This document shows, in pieces, positions 31,474 to 40,775 of a stretch of DNA of 43,173 nucleotides. The number at the start of each line of letters is the position of its first letter. Within the stretch, counting starts at the first letter, position 1. The notes beneath the pieces were generated by a model. The model ran no database searches, was not told the DNA's origin, and saw only the letters and a list, made by a program, of their open reading frames with translations. The DNA lies in the NCBI GenBank assembly GCA_945876945.1, contig CAMCQE010000019.1:1-43173 (forward strand), in the 5' to 3' direction. A program made the position numbers and the translations under genes. Origin of the DNA: Klebsiella pneumoniae. GTDB taxonomy: Bacteria; Pseudomonadota; Gammaproteobacteria; Ga0077536.

Positions 31474-32925
31474 ATGCCCATGTCGGAAACCCCGGTGCTC
31501 GTTGTTGAGCACGACGCGGAAATTGCTCGGCACCTGATAGAGGTGCTGGCCTACCTTGATCTCGTCGGAGAACAGCTTGCCGACACTGGCGACTGGTCGT
31601 CTTTCGCGGACCCGGCCAAAGCCCCCTACGTTGCTTTGCTTGGCAACATTCCGGCTGAAGACCAAAAGCTTGTCGTCAAACAGTTGCGGGCTCTGGAAGG
31701 CGCCACGCCGGTGGTGCTTGTAGACCAAACCGACTTCGAACCGGCACTTCTGGCCGAAATCGACGACCTGGTGCTGGGCCGCATTCGTCTTCCCTTGCGG
31801 CACATGCATTTCGATAAAATTCTCCAGAAAATAGAGTCTTATCGCGAAGCCAGGACCCCTGGCGGACTCCCGCGCAACCCGGAACTGTTCCGCAATCTGG
31901 TCGGCGGCAGCAAAGGGATTCAGCGCGTTCGAAACATGATTGAGATGGTGGCCAAGAGCGACGCCAACGTGCTGGTGACCGGGGAGTCCGGCACCGGTAA
32001 AGAAGTGATCGCGCGCCATATTCATCATCACTCAGTTCGCCGTACTAAACCCTTCGTGCCGCTTAACTGTGGCGCAATCCCACCCGATCTGCTTGAAAGC
32101 GAACTCTTTGGCCATGAGAAGGGCGCGTTCACCGGTGCCATTACCTCGCGGCAGGGGCGCTTTGAAATGGCCGACGGCGGCACGCTGTTTCTGGATGAAA
32201 TCGGTGACATGAGCTTGCCGATGCAGGTGAAGTTGCTCCGTGTATTGCAGGAGCGAAGCTTTGAGCGCGTCGGCAGCAACAAAAGCATTTCGGTGAACGT
32301 CCGCATCATCGCGGCGACCCACGTGAATCTGGAGCAGGCGATCGAAGACGGGCGATTCCGGGAAGACCTCTACTATCGCCTCAACGTTTTCCCGATCGAA
32401 ACGCCGCCGCTGCGGGCCCGCTCGGAAGATCTGCCTTTGCTGGTCACCGATCTGGTCGAACGCCTTGGCCATGAGGGCCGGGGGAATATTCGGCTGACGC
32501 CAACCGCGGTTCAATGTCTATCGGCGTATGGCTGGCCGGGGAACGTGCGCGAGCTGGCGAATCTGGTGGAGCGCTTGGCGATTCTGTACCCCGAAGGCAC
32601 GGTCGACGTGCACGATTTGCCAGAAAAATATCGCCGTGATGGCTACGCCATGCCGGCCGCGCCCGTGAGAGAGACAGTCTCCCAGAGCGCCGTCGCGAGC
32701 GAGCCGGCGGTAGCGGCAATGTCCGGGGCCCTGCTCCCGCAGTCTGGCATCGACCTCAAAGAACATCTCACCCAAATTGAGTCCAGCCTGATTATTCAGG
32801 CGCTGGAAGCAGAAAGCTGGGTGGTGGCACACGCAGCAAAGCGTTTGCAAATGGGGCGCACGACGCTCGTCGAGAAAATGCGCAAGCTTGGCCTAGGTCG
32901 CCAGGACGAGGTGACTGAGACTTGA
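31474..32925 (+). CDS. fleQ: FleQ, sigma-54-dependent master flagellar activator
   Basis: A 483-residue enhancer-binding protein with a FleQ-type receiver-like domain (about 5-125), AAA+ domain (about 140-385) and Fis-type HTH (about 440-475). The receiver-like part has no phosphoacceptor aspartate (ALLGN at its place). The c-di-GMP-binding segment of FleQ is conserved as LFRNLVGGS (138-146). Walker A is GESGTGKE (170-177), the sigma-54 contact loop is GAFTGA (217-222), and Walker B is GTLFLDE (236-242). It should open the sigma-54 promoters listed here. An ATG two codons later is an equally good start. The gene stands alone between two terminators. Confidence 0.94.
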   Translation: MPMSETPVLVVEHDAEIARHLIEVLAYLDLVGEQLADTGDWSSFADPAKAPYVALLGNIPAEDQKLVVKQLRALEGATPVVLVDQTDFEPALLAEIDDLVLGRIRLPLRHMHFDKILQKIESYREARTPGGLPRNPELFRNLVGGSKGIQRVRNMIEMVAKSDANVLVTGESGTGKEVIARHIHHHSVRRTKPFVPLNCGAIPPDLLESELFGHEKGAFTGAITSRQGRFEMADGGTLFLDEIGDMSLPMQVKLLRVLQERSFERVGSNKSISVNVRIIAATHVNLEQAIEDGRFREDLYYRLNVFPIETPPLRARSEDLPLLVTDLVERLGHEGRGNIRLTPTAVQCLSAYGWPGNVRELANLVERLAILYPEGTVDVHDLPEKYRRDGYAMPAAPVRETVSQSAVASEPAVAAMSGALLPQSGIDLKEHLTQIESSLIIQALEAESWVVAHAAKRLQMGRTTLVEKMRKLGLGRQDEVTET

Positions 32926-32932
32926 CGCGGAA

Positions 32933-32960
32933 GCCCGGATTCACCGTCATGAATCCGGGC
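32933..32960 (+). terminator. Intrinsic terminator after fleQ
   Basis: GCCCGGATTCA (32933-32943) and TGAATCCGGGC (32950-32960) form a perfect 11-bp stem with a 6-nt loop, 8 nt after the fleQ stop, followed by ATCTTCTGCT. Confidence 0.7.
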
Positions 32961-33035
32961 ATCTTCTGCTCCTCGCACCGTGGAGCGCAGCCAATGCTTC
33001 GCTGATTCTTCGCTAAAACGCAGCATTCCTCCCCC

Positions 33036-33051
33036 GGGCACAGTCCTTGCT
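33036..33051 (+). promoter_or_regulatory. Sigma-54 promoter of fleSR
   Basis: GGGCACAGTCCTTGCT differs from TGGCAC-N5-TTGCW only at the first base. The predicted +1 is near 33062, 31 nt before the fleS ATG. Confidence 0.8.
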
Positions 33052-33092
33052 AAATCGCTCCCGCGACCATTGTCACAGGAGCAACGCCCGCC

Positions 33093-34271
33093 ATGGGCCC
33101 GCAAGTCACCGCTGAATTCACCACGAGCCTGACCGAACTGCACGCCGCCAGCGATCTGGCGTCGGCCCGTGCCGTGGGGACTCTTGCCACCGAACAGCCG
33201 CTGGTGACGCTCTCAACCGAACTCGCGCAGATGCGTCTCCATCTCGAACGAGAGTTGGCAGCGCGGGAAAGTCTCGAGCAGCGTCTGGCCACCTTGCTGG
33301 GTGCGTTGCCCGCGGGGGTCGTGGTGCTGGACGGGCAAGGGCGAGTGACTCAGGTCAATAGCGCCGCGCTCGAGCTCCTCGGCCCCGTCTATGCGGGCGA
33401 GCGATGGTTTGAAATTGTGGGGCGCGCTTTCGCGCCTCGCTGGGATGACGGCCATGATGTGTCCCTGAGCGACGGCCGGCGCGTGAACGTCGCCACGCAA
33501 GCCCTGCCGGATGAGCCCGGCCAGATTCTCCTGATTAAAGACGTGACTGAGACCCGCCGGTTGCAGGAACAACTCGCGCATCACCGTCGCCTTTCCGCCA
33601 AGACCGAAATGGCCGCGGCGCTGGCGCATCAGATTCGCACCCCTCTGGCTGCAGCGCTGCTCGGCATGGGGCCGCTGGCCCGTGCGCGGGGTCTCGAACC
33701 TGCGCAGACCAAGGCCGCAGAACGGACCTTGGAGTCGCTGCGCCAGCTTGAGCGCCTCGTCGAGAACATGCTGAGCTTTGCGCGCGGTGCGGTGGTTGAT
33801 GCGCAGCCGCTGCCCTTGCTCGATCTGCTGTCCCGTCTAGATAAAGAAGCCTCGGCGGTGCTCGGCGATGGACACTTCCACCTCGACCTGCCGCCGTCGG
33901 CCAGTCCTTTGGTGCTCCACGGGAATCTCGATTCACTGCTCAGCATCATGCTCAATCTGGTCAACAACAGCCGCCAGATCGTGGGCCCTGAGTGCGAGAT
34001 GTGGGTCAGCCTGAAACTGCTGCTGGGCTTTGTGAGCCTGCGCTTTATCGACAATGGACCCGGAGTGCCGGTCGCCGAACAGGCGCTGGTATTCGAGCCT
34101 TTCCACACCACCCGCCGTGGTGGCACCGGGCTTGGGCTGTCTGTGGCCCAAGCCATCGCGCGTGCCCACGGGGGGGAACTGGTTTTGGACACTGAGTTCA
34201 CGCCCGGCGCCTGTTTCGAACTTTCATTACCACTGAGTGCGGCCACAGTGGCGGCAGGGGAACCCGCATGA
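33093..34271 (+). CDS. fleS: FleS (FlrB), flagellar sensor histidine kinase
   Basis: A 392-residue soluble histidine kinase with no membrane segment. A short coiled region (about 40-68) precedes a PAS domain (about 68-155), then the phosphoacceptor domain with H179 in ALAHQIRTPLAAALL and the ATPase domain (about 270-385) with NLVNNSRQ (N box), DNGPGVP (G1) and GGTGLGLS (G2). It should phosphorylate FleR once early basal-body parts are built; the signal is probably internal. It starts behind CAGGAG and overlaps fleR by 4 nt (ATGA). It has its own sigma-54 promoter, so it sits one tier below FleQ. Confidence 0.93.
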   Translation: MGPQVTAEFTTSLTELHAASDLASARAVGTLATEQPLVTLSTELAQMRLHLERELAARESLEQRLATLLGALPAGVVVLDGQGRVTQVNSAALELLGPVYAGERWFEIVGRAFAPRWDDGHDVSLSDGRRVNVATQALPDEPGQILLIKDVTETRRLQEQLAHHRRLSAKTEMAAALAHQIRTPLAAALLGMGPLARARGLEPAQTKAAERTLESLRQLERLVENMLSFARGAVVDAQPLPLLDLLSRLDKEASAVLGDGHFHLDLPPSASPLVLHGNLDSLLSIMLNLVNNSRQIVGPECEMWVSLKLLLGFVSLRFIDNGPGVPVAEQALVFEPFHTTRRGGTGLGLSVAQAIARAHGGELVLDTEFTPGACFELSLPLSAATVAAGEPA

Positions 34272-35653
34272 AAAATCGCGCCGTGATTGCCATTGTGGAA
34301 GACGACGACGCGCTGCGTGAGGTGCTCTGCGAGACCGCCGAACTGGCGGGTTATCGCGTGCTGTCGTTTGTGGACGGCAGCGACTGCTTGCAGGGTTTGC
34401 AGTCTGCTGCGGTCGACCTGGTGATTTCCGACCTGCAGATGGCACCGATGGATGGGCTTGAACTGTTGCGCGAACTCCGCCGTCGTCACCGCGACGTGCC
34501 GTTTGTGCTGATGACCGCCCACGGCACCATCCAGAGCGCGATCGACGCGATGCGTCTGGGAGCGACCGACTATCTGGTGAAGCCGTTTGAGGCCGAGGTG
34601 CTGGTCGCCGGGCTTGACCAGTGGCTGCCGGCCAAACTCGAAGCGCAGGGCGAGCGCGACATGATTGCCGAAGATGCCGCGACGCGCCGCGTCATCGAGT
34701 TGGCGCGCCGGGTGGCGGCGACCGACGCCACCGTGTTCATCACCGGCGAATCCGGCGTGGGCAAAGAAGTCTTCTTCCGCTTCGTGCACGAACATTCGTC
34801 CCGCGCCAGCAAGGAACCGGTGGCGATTAACTGCGCCGCCATTCCCGAGAACATGCTGGAAGCCATCCTGTTCGGGCACGAGAAAGGGGCCTTCACCGGC
34901 GCCCATAAATCCTATCCGGGGAAATTCGAGCAGGCGCAGGGCAGCAGCCTGCTGCTCGACGAAGTGTCCGAGATGAGTCTGCCCCTGCAGGCCAAGTTAC
35001 TGCGCGTGCTGCAGGAGCGGGTGGTGGAGCGTTTGGGTAGCCACGAAACCATCAAGCTGGATGTGCGCGTGATGGCCACCTCCAACCGGGACCTCGCAAG
35101 CGAAGTCCGCGCCGGTCGCTTCCGCGAAGACCTCTACTACCGCCTTAACGTCTTTCCCCTGGCCGTACCGCCCTTGCGCGAGCGGCCGGCGGACATCGTC
35201 CCCTTGGCGCGCTTCCTGTTGGCGCGTGCGGCCGGCAAAACCGCTGCGGCACTGCCGGTGTTGAACGCGGCGGCGGCGGCGGCGCTGGTCGCCTGGCGCT
35301 GGCCGGGCAACGTGCGGGAACTGGACAACGTCATGCAGCGCGCCCTCGTGATCCATAACGGCGGCACGGTCACCGCCGACGATCTGATGTTTGAGCCGGC
35401 CATGAAAGCGCCTGTCGCCAGCGTGACCGCTCCTCGGGAGTCTTTTATCGCCGAATCAGAGGACGATGAGGATGCGCAGGATTCGCTGGGCGATGGCCTG
35501 CGTGACCATGAGCGTCGCCTGATTCTCGATGCGCTGGCTGAAGGTAACGGCAGCCGCAAATTTGCGGCTGAAAAGCTGGGGATTAGCCCGCGCACGCTGC
35601 GCTACAAGCTCGCCAAACTGCGTGAGCTTGGCATCGATGTGCCGGGCCAATAG
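34268..35653 (+). CDS. fleR: FleR (FlrC), sigma-54-dependent response regulator
   Basis: A 461-residue NtrC-type regulator. The receiver domain (1-115) has the acidic pair E11/D12, phosphoacceptor D55 in ISDLQMAPMDG and K105 in LVKPFEAE. The AAA+ domain (about 135-365) has Walker A GESGVGKE (160-167) and GAFTGA (207-212). The C-terminal Fis-type HTH includes SRKFAAEKLGISPRTLRYKL. It is expected to activate the sigma-54 genes for hook and rod. It overlaps fleS by ATGA and is followed 21 nt later by fliE, so fliE and the basal-body genes may be partly cotranscribed with it. Confidence 0.94.
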   Translation: MKNRAVIAIVEDDDALREVLCETAELAGYRVLSFVDGSDCLQGLQSAAVDLVISDLQMAPMDGLELLRELRRRHRDVPFVLMTAHGTIQSAIDAMRLGATDYLVKPFEAEVLVAGLDQWLPAKLEAQGERDMIAEDAATRRVIELARRVAATDATVFITGESGVGKEVFFRFVHEHSSRASKEPVAINCAAIPENMLEAILFGHEKGAFTGAHKSYPGKFEQAQGSSLLLDEVSEMSLPLQAKLLRVLQERVVERLGSHETIKLDVRVMATSNRDLASEVRAGRFREDLYYRLNVFPLAVPPLRERPADIVPLARFLLARAAGKTAAALPVLNAAAAAALVAWRWPGNVRELDNVMQRALVIHNGGTVTADDLMFEPAMKAPVASVTAPRESFIAESEDDEDAQDSLGDGLRDHERRLILDALAEGNGSRKFAAEKLGISPRTLRYKLAKLRELGIDVPGQ

Positions 35654-35674
35654 GCGACGTAAGGAGATCACCCC

Positions 35675-36004
35675 ATGAACACCATTGATAGCAACGGGCT
35701 TCTGCTGCAAATGCGCGCGCTGGCCGCCCGGGCTCAGGGCGGCGTTATTGAAACCGCCAAAGCGCCAGGCGCGACCAATGGCGTCGATTTCAGCCGCGTG
35801 TTGCGCAACGCCCTCGACAGCGTCAACGAAACCCAGCAGACGGCGAAATCAATGGCCACCCGCTTTGAAATGGGCGATCCGAAAGTGGAACTCTCGCAGG
35901 TCATGATCTCCCAGCAGAAGGCCAACATCTCGTTTCAGGCAGTGTCGCAAGTGCGCAACAAGCTCGTCAGTGCCTATCAGGAAATCATGAATATGCCGAT
36001 CTGA
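35675..36004 (+). CDS. fliE: FliE, MS ring-rod junction protein
   Basis: The 109-residue FliE links the MS ring to the rod and is the first rod protein exported. The conserved C-terminal half is clear: DPKVELSQVMISQQKANISFQAVSQVRNKLVSAYQEIMNM in overlapping segments (about 68-107). The N-terminal half, with VDFSRVLRNALDSVNETQQ, is also typical. The start has a strong AAGGAGA site. It begins 21 nt after fleR and lies 40 nt before fliF, heading the fliEFGHIJ set. Confidence 0.95.
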   Translation: MNTIDSNGLLLQMRALAARAQGGVIETAKAPGATNGVDFSRVLRNALDSVNETQQTAKSMATRFEMGDPKVELSQVMISQQKANISFQAVSQVRNKLVSAYQEIMNMPI

Positions 36005-36044
36005 GCGCGTTGGCGTTCCAGACGGATGACTGAGGAATAAAGCG

Positions 36045-37748
36045 ATGGCCGAAGCAACAATCTACGTTCAACAGAATTCTCCGATGGCACTCCTGCGTCA
36101 GGCGGGCGTTCTGGTGGGCATCGCCGCGGCAGTCGCCTTGGGCGTTTATGTGGTGATGTGGTCGCGCACGCCGCACTTCACCATGCTGTATTCCGACCTC
36201 TCGGATCGCGATCTCACGCAGATCGTTGAGATCCTGAAAGCAGGTCAAATGGCCTACCGCGTAGAGCCGGGTGCTGGCTCGGTGCTGGTCGACGCCAACA
36301 AGGCCGACGAGGCGCGCCTGCAGTTGGCGGCAGCGGGCCTGCCCAAAGGCAACTCGCGTGGCTTTGAAACCTTGAACGAAGAGCAGGCTTTCGGCACCAG
36401 TCAGTTCATGGAGAAGGCGCGCTATCAACACGCTATCGAGGGCGAGCTGTCGCGCTCAATCGGACGCATCGATAACGTGCGTGGCGCGCGGGTGCACTTG
36501 GCGCTGCCGGCGGAGTCGGTGTTCAGTCGCGTGAAGCGCGAGCCCAGCGCATCGGTGATCGTTGACCTGTTCGGTTCGCGCCCGCTCGACCCCACCCAGG
36601 TGGCGGCGATCCAGCATCTGGTGTCTGCCAGCGTGCCCAGCCTGCCGTCCTCGCGCGTGACCGTCATCGATAGCCGCGGCAACTTGCTTACCGATGAGCA
36701 GCGTGATGAAGGCATGGCCCTGACGACTCGTCGGTTCGACTACACGCAGAAACTGGAGCAGACCTACGCCGACCGCATTCAGGCCATTCTCACGCCTTTC
36801 GTCGGGCCTGATGGCGTGCGTGCTCAGGTCACTGCCGACCTTGATTTCACCTCGACGGAGCAAACCCGCGAAAGCTTCAACCCCGATCTCCCGGCCATGC
36901 GGAGCGAACGCTCGCTGGAAGAAGAGCGCATTGGCGGCGGTCCTGGTGGGGTGCCCGGCGCGCTCTCCAATTCCCCGCCGGGAGAGGCCTCGGCGCCCGA
37001 GCAGGCCACGCCTCCGGCGACCGGGGCACAACCCGGTGCGACGCCGGCCCCCGGAGCGCCTGCGCAGGCTCAGGCGAAAACGGTAACGCCAACCACCAAG
37101 CGCAACGAAACCACGCGCAACTATGAAGTCGACCGCACGATTAGCCACACCAGACACCAGCTCGGCACGATTCAGCGCCTCTCCGTGGCGGTGGTCTTGC
37201 GTTTGCCTGCACCGCCGCCGGCTGATCCGAACAAGACCGCCGATGAAAAAGCCGCCGCGCCGGCTGCTGAGCCAGCGCCAGTGGATGTCGCCCGGATGAC
37301 CCAGCTGGTCAAGGACGCCATTGGCTATGACGCCACCCGTGGCGACATCGTCAGCGTGACAACGACGACCTTTGTGGATCCCGCACTGCCGGAGCCGCTG
37401 CCGCCGCTGCCGATTTGGCAGCAGCCCTGGATGTGGGATGTGGGCAAGCAGGTGGCCGGCGGACTGTTTGTATTGATCCTGTTCTTTGGCCTGCTGCGCC
37501 CGGCGGTGAAATCCCTGATGGCCAAACCGACGGTGGCCAGCGCACCCGCCTCGGCCGACGCGGCTGCGGGCAATCCGGCGCTGCCGGGACCAGGCGGTGA
37601 AGCCATGGCGGCGCTGCCCGCGCCCAAGCGAGACGACTTACAGACGCCTGGTGCGCTGCATGAGAACATCGAGCAGTTGCAGCAGTTTGTAGCACAGGAC
37701 CCGCGCGTCGCAGCGCAGGTCATCAAGGAATGGGTGGGGTCCGAATAA
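36045..37748 (+). CDS. fliF: FliF, MS-ring protein
   Basis: A 567-residue inner-membrane ring protein. Transmembrane segments are evident near residues 20-40 (VLVGIAAAVALGVYVVMW) and near 468-485 (VAGGLFVLILFFGLL). Between them are the ring-building domains with MLYSDLSDRDLTQIVEIL, RGFETLNEEQAFGTSQF and VRGARVHLALP. A Pro/Ala-rich, Gln-rich insertion lies at about 300-350. The C-terminal cytoplasmic tail (ending FVAQDPRVAAQVIKEWV) is the FliG-binding region. It begins behind GAGGAAT and is followed after 3 nt by fliG. Confidence 0.96.
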   Translation: MAEATIYVQQNSPMALLRQAGVLVGIAAAVALGVYVVMWSRTPHFTMLYSDLSDRDLTQIVEILKAGQMAYRVEPGAGSVLVDANKADEARLQLAAAGLPKGNSRGFETLNEEQAFGTSQFMEKARYQHAIEGELSRSIGRIDNVRGARVHLALPAESVFSRVKREPSASVIVDLFGSRPLDPTQVAAIQHLVSASVPSLPSSRVTVIDSRGNLLTDEQRDEGMALTTRRFDYTQKLEQTYADRIQAILTPFVGPDGVRAQVTADLDFTSTEQTRESFNPDLPAMRSERSLEEERIGGGPGGVPGALSNSPPGEASAPEQATPPATGAQPGATPAPGAPAQAQAKTVTPTTKRNETTRNYEVDRTISHTRHQLGTIQRLSVAVVLRLPAPPPADPNKTADEKAAAPAAEPAPVDVARMTQLVKDAIGYDATRGDIVSVTTTTFVDPALPEPLPPLPIWQQPWMWDVGKQVAGGLFVLILFFGLLRPAVKSLMAKPTVASAPASADAAAGNPALPGPGGEAMAALPAPKRDDLQTPGALHENIEQLQQFVAQDPRVAAQVIKEWVGSE

Positions 37749-37751
37749 GCC

Positions 37752-38756
37752 ATGCCGGATGAAAAACTCAGCGGCGTCGATAAGGCAGCCATCTTCCTGA
37801 TGACTCTGGGAGAAGCGACTGCCGCGCAAGTCATCAAATATCTCGGGCCCCGTGAAGTGCAGAAAATTGGCACGGCGATGGCCACCTTGCAAAACGTCTC
37901 CCGCGAGATGGTCAAGGTCTCCGTCGACGAATTTGTGGTCGACATGCAGAAGCAGACGCCGCTAGGCATCGGCAATGACGACTACATCCGCAAGGTGCTG
38001 ACCGATGCGCTGGGCGAGGAAAAGGCCAAGAGCATGATCGACCGCATCCTCATTGGCGGTTCGACGAAAGGTCTGGAATCGCTGAAGTGGATGGACCCCC
38101 GGAGCGTGGCCGAACTCATCCGCTTCGAGCATCCACAAATCATTGCCATTGTGTTGTCTTACCTTGATGCCGATCAGTCGGCGCAGGTGCTGTCGATACT
38201 GCCGGAGAACATGCGCGGCGACCTGATGATGCGGGTGGCCACCATGGATGGGGTGCAGCCCGCGGCCATGAAGGAGCTTAACGATATGCTGGAAATTCAG
38301 CTGCGAGGTGGGGCGCAGGGGCAGAATTCCGGGATGGGCGGGCTGAAGTGTGCGGCCAACATTCTGAACTTTGTCGACCGCGGCGCCGAAGCGAAAATCT
38401 CCGAAGTGATCTCCGAGCACGATCCGGAGCTCGCGGGTCGCATTCAGGACCTCATGTTCACCTTCGATAATTTGAGCGAAGTCGACGACCGGGGCATTCA
38501 GACCCTGTTGCGGGAAGTGTCCTCAGACAATCTGGTGCTGGCGCTGAAAGGCGCCGACGAAAACATCAAAGGAAAGATTTTCAAAAACATGTCGCAGCGC
38601 GCCGGCGACATGCTCAAGGAAGATCTGGAGACTCGCGGTCCCGTCAAACTGTCGGATGTGGAAGCGGCGCAGAAAGAAATCATCACCATCGCCCGCCGTC
38701 TGGCCGAAGAGGGGCAGATTAGCCTGGGTGGTGCTGGCGGCGAGGCGATGGTCTAA
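37752..38756 (+). CDS. fliG: FliG, motor switch protein
   Basis: A 334-residue switch protein that sits on the cytoplasmic face of the MS ring and takes torque from the stator. The EHPQ motif (RFEHPQIIAIVLSYL, about 124-138) and the C-terminal charged helix LMFTFDNLSEVDDRGIQTLLREV, carrying torque-related charges, are present. N-terminal residues match the FliF-binding domain (KLSGVDKAAIFLMTLGE). The start ATG follows the fliF stop by 3 nt, and the stop is directly followed by the fliH ATG, so all three are probably cotranslated. Confidence 0.97.
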   Translation: MPDEKLSGVDKAAIFLMTLGEATAAQVIKYLGPREVQKIGTAMATLQNVSREMVKVSVDEFVVDMQKQTPLGIGNDDYIRKVLTDALGEEKAKSMIDRILIGGSTKGLESLKWMDPRSVAELIRFEHPQIIAIVLSYLDADQSAQVLSILPENMRGDLMMRVATMDGVQPAAMKELNDMLEIQLRGGAQGQNSGMGGLKCAANILNFVDRGAEAKISEVISEHDPELAGRIQDLMFTFDNLSEVDDRGIQTLLREVSSDNLVLALKGADENIKGKIFKNMSQRAGDMLKEDLETRGPVKLSDVEAAQKEIITIARRLAEEGQISLGGAGGEAMV

Positions 38757-39416
38757 ATGGCTACCACACGGATCACGCCCGCAGAGATGGCCCTTGGCGC
38801 GGTACGCTTTGCGCCACCGAATGTGCAGGGCCCAATCGCCGGCATCGAGAAAACGCCCAATGAGCCGCCGCCGCCGCCAAGCCGGGAGGAAGTGGCCGCC
38901 GAACTGGCGCAGCTGCGCAAGGAAGCCTACGCGACGGCTTTCCATCAGGGCTACGAAGAGGGCCAGACTCGCGGCATTGAGGAGGCGCGCGCGGTCGCGA
39001 GTCGGCTCGCCGGCATCATGGACCATCTCGCGCAGCCGCTGGCCGAACTGGATGCTGGCGTGGTGGATGCCGTATCAGAACTCGCCGTGCTCATTGCTCG
39101 GCACCTTGTGCGCCGCGAACTGCGCTTGAATCCGGGCGAAGTGATTGGCGTGGTGCGGGAAACGATGCGCCATCTGCCGGTTGCCCCACGCGCGGCGCGG
39201 ATTCGTTTGCATCCGGAAGATGCGGAACTCGTCCAGCAAGCGTTTGCACTGGGCGATGACACCCGGAGCTGGCGGCTGGAGCCTGACCCTTTGATGACGC
39301 GCGGTGGCTGTATTGTCGAAACCGATGTCTCGCGCATCGATGCGTCGGTGGAGTCCCGCTTGGCCGCGATCGCCTCGCGGATGTTGGGTGGCGACCGGGA
39401 GTCTGACCATGCTTGA
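38757..39416 (+). CDS. fliH: FliH, regulator of the export ATPase
   Basis: The 219-residue protein has a Pro-rich N-terminal part, a central coil with glycine-spaced repeats (AFHQGYEEGQTRGIEEARA, about 60-80), and a C-terminal domain like the peripheral stalk delta subunit (about 110-210). This is the FliH layout; it forms a dimer that holds FliI and links it to FliN and the export gate. The ATG abuts the fliG stop (TAAATG). Its last 8 nt overlap the fliI start. Low identity is normal in this family, so position adds weight. Confidence 0.92.
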   Translation: MATTRITPAEMALGAVRFAPPNVQGPIAGIEKTPNEPPPPPSREEVAAELAQLRKEAYATAFHQGYEEGQTRGIEEARAVASRLAGIMDHLAQPLAELDAGVVDAVSELAVLIARHLVRRELRLNPGEVIGVVRETMRHLPVAPRAARIRLHPEDAELVQQAFALGDDTRSWRLEPDPLMTRGGCIVETDVSRIDASVESRLAAIASRMLGGDRESDHA

Positions 39417-40758
39417 CGAGCGCACACCCGCCGAGCGGTGGTTGCCCGGCCTCAAGGCGCGCGCGGAGCGTCTGGCCGAGCCGCCGCGCTTGATGGTAGA
39501 GGGCAAACTCACGCGCATGGTGGGCCTGACGCTCGAAGCCGTGGGTTGCGAGGCTGCGATTGGCGACCGTTGCGTGGTGATGAATCGTCTCGGCGGTCAG
39601 GTGGATACCGAAGTGGTGGGTTTTGACGGCGAAAGCCTGTTCCTGATGCCGACCGGTAACACGCAGGGCCTGGCGCCGAACGCGCGAGTGATTCCCTATG
39701 GCGGCGCCGGCGAAATCGCGGTGGGTCCCGAACTGCTCGGACGGGTGATCGACGGTGGAGGCAACCCCATCGACGGCAAAGGCCCGCTCAATCTCACCGA
39801 ACGCCAGTCTTTGGCCGGCAAGCCGCTCAATCCCCTGCAGCGGGGCACCATTCGCGAACCGATGGACGTTGGCGTGCGCTCCATCAACGCCTTGCTGACC
39901 GTGGGGCGCGGGCAACGTATCGGCTTGTTTGCCGGCAGCGGTGTGGGCAAGAGCGTGTTGCTGGGGATGATGACGCGCTACGCCAAAGCGGACGTGATCG
40001 TGGTGGGGCTGGTGGGCGAACGCGGCCGCGAAGTGAAAGAATTCATCGACGATATTCTGGGCCCCGAAGGTCTGGCGCGCGCGGTGGTCGTCGCCACGCC
40101 TGCCGATAATCCGCCGCTGATGCGGATGCACGGCGCAACGATCTCGACCGCCATTGCCGAATACTTCCGCGATCAGGGTATGCATGTGTTGCTCCTGATG
40201 GATTCACTCACGCGCTACGCACAGGCCCAGCGCGAAATCGCGCTGACGATTGGCGAACCGCCGGCCACGCGCGGTTACCCGCCGTCGGTATTTGCCCGCT
40301 TACCGCAGCTGGTGGAACGCGCCGGCATGGGCGTTGGGGGGCGTGGCTCAATCACCGCCTTCTACACCGTGCTGGCGGAAGGGGATGACACCAACGACCC
40401 CGTGTCCGACAACGCGCGGGCGATTCTCGATGGACATATCGTGCTGTCGCGTCGTTTGGCGGAGCGCGGCCAATATCCGGCCATCGACATTGAAGCCTCG
40501 ATCAGCCGCGTGATGCATATGGTGACCACACCCGAACATCTGGCGCTGGCCAAGCAGTTCCGGCACTACTATTCGCTCTACGAGCAGAATCAGGATCTCT
40601 TCAACGTGGGCGCCTATCAGGCCGGCACCAATCCCGAACTCGACCGGGCGATCTCGATGCGCAATCTGCTCACCGCCTATATGCGTCAGGATCCCAAGCA
40701 AGCCATCAATAGCCAGACCTCGATTGACATGCTGGCGCAGATTTTCCCTAACGGCTGA
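39409..40758 (+). CDS. fliI: FliI, flagellar export ATPase
   Basis: A 449-residue ATPase related to the F1 beta subunit. Walker A is AGSGVGKS (175-182), Walker B is in HVLLLMDSLTRYAQAQRE, and GERGREVKEF and PPSVFARLPQLVERAG are typical of FliI. It energises and times protein export at the base of the flagellum. I start at ATG 39409, inside the end of fliH, because it has GGGAG upstream and gives the normal length; an upstream start at 39304 would add unconserved residues in another frame of fliH. It is followed by fliJ after 17 nt. Confidence 0.96.
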   Translation: MLDERTPAERWLPGLKARAERLAEPPRLMVEGKLTRMVGLTLEAVGCEAAIGDRCVVMNRLGGQVDTEVVGFDGESLFLMPTGNTQGLAPNARVIPYGGAGEIAVGPELLGRVIDGGGNPIDGKGPLNLTERQSLAGKPLNPLQRGTIREPMDVGVRSINALLTVGRGQRIGLFAGSGVGKSVLLGMMTRYAKADVIVVGLVGERGREVKEFIDDILGPEGLARAVVVATPADNPPLMRMHGATISTAIAEYFRDQGMHVLLLMDSLTRYAQAQREIALTIGEPPATRGYPPSVFARLPQLVERAGMGVGGRGSITAFYTVLAEGDDTNDPVSDNARAILDGHIVLSRRLAERGQYPAIDIEASISRVMHMVTTPEHLALAKQFRHYYSLYEQNQDLFNVGAYQAGTNPELDRAISMRNLLTAYMRQDPKQAINSQTSIDMLAQIFPNG

Positions 40759-40775
40759 TACGCGGTCGCGCCTGG

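Noticed and set aside
33629-34906. Minus-strand open frame of 425 codons opposite fleS/fleR
   Set aside because: Antisense shadow of two genes with intact catalytic motifs; no coherent domain.
35629-35646. TGGCATCGATGTGCC near the end of fleR as a fliE promoter
   Set aside because: The GG to GC spacing is one base short, and it lies within coding sequence.
39091-40185. Long minus-strand open frame of 364 codons opposite fliH/fliI
   Set aside because: It is antisense to well-conserved fliI, is rich in His, Arg and Gln as expected of a shadow of GC-rich coding sequence, and has no motif.
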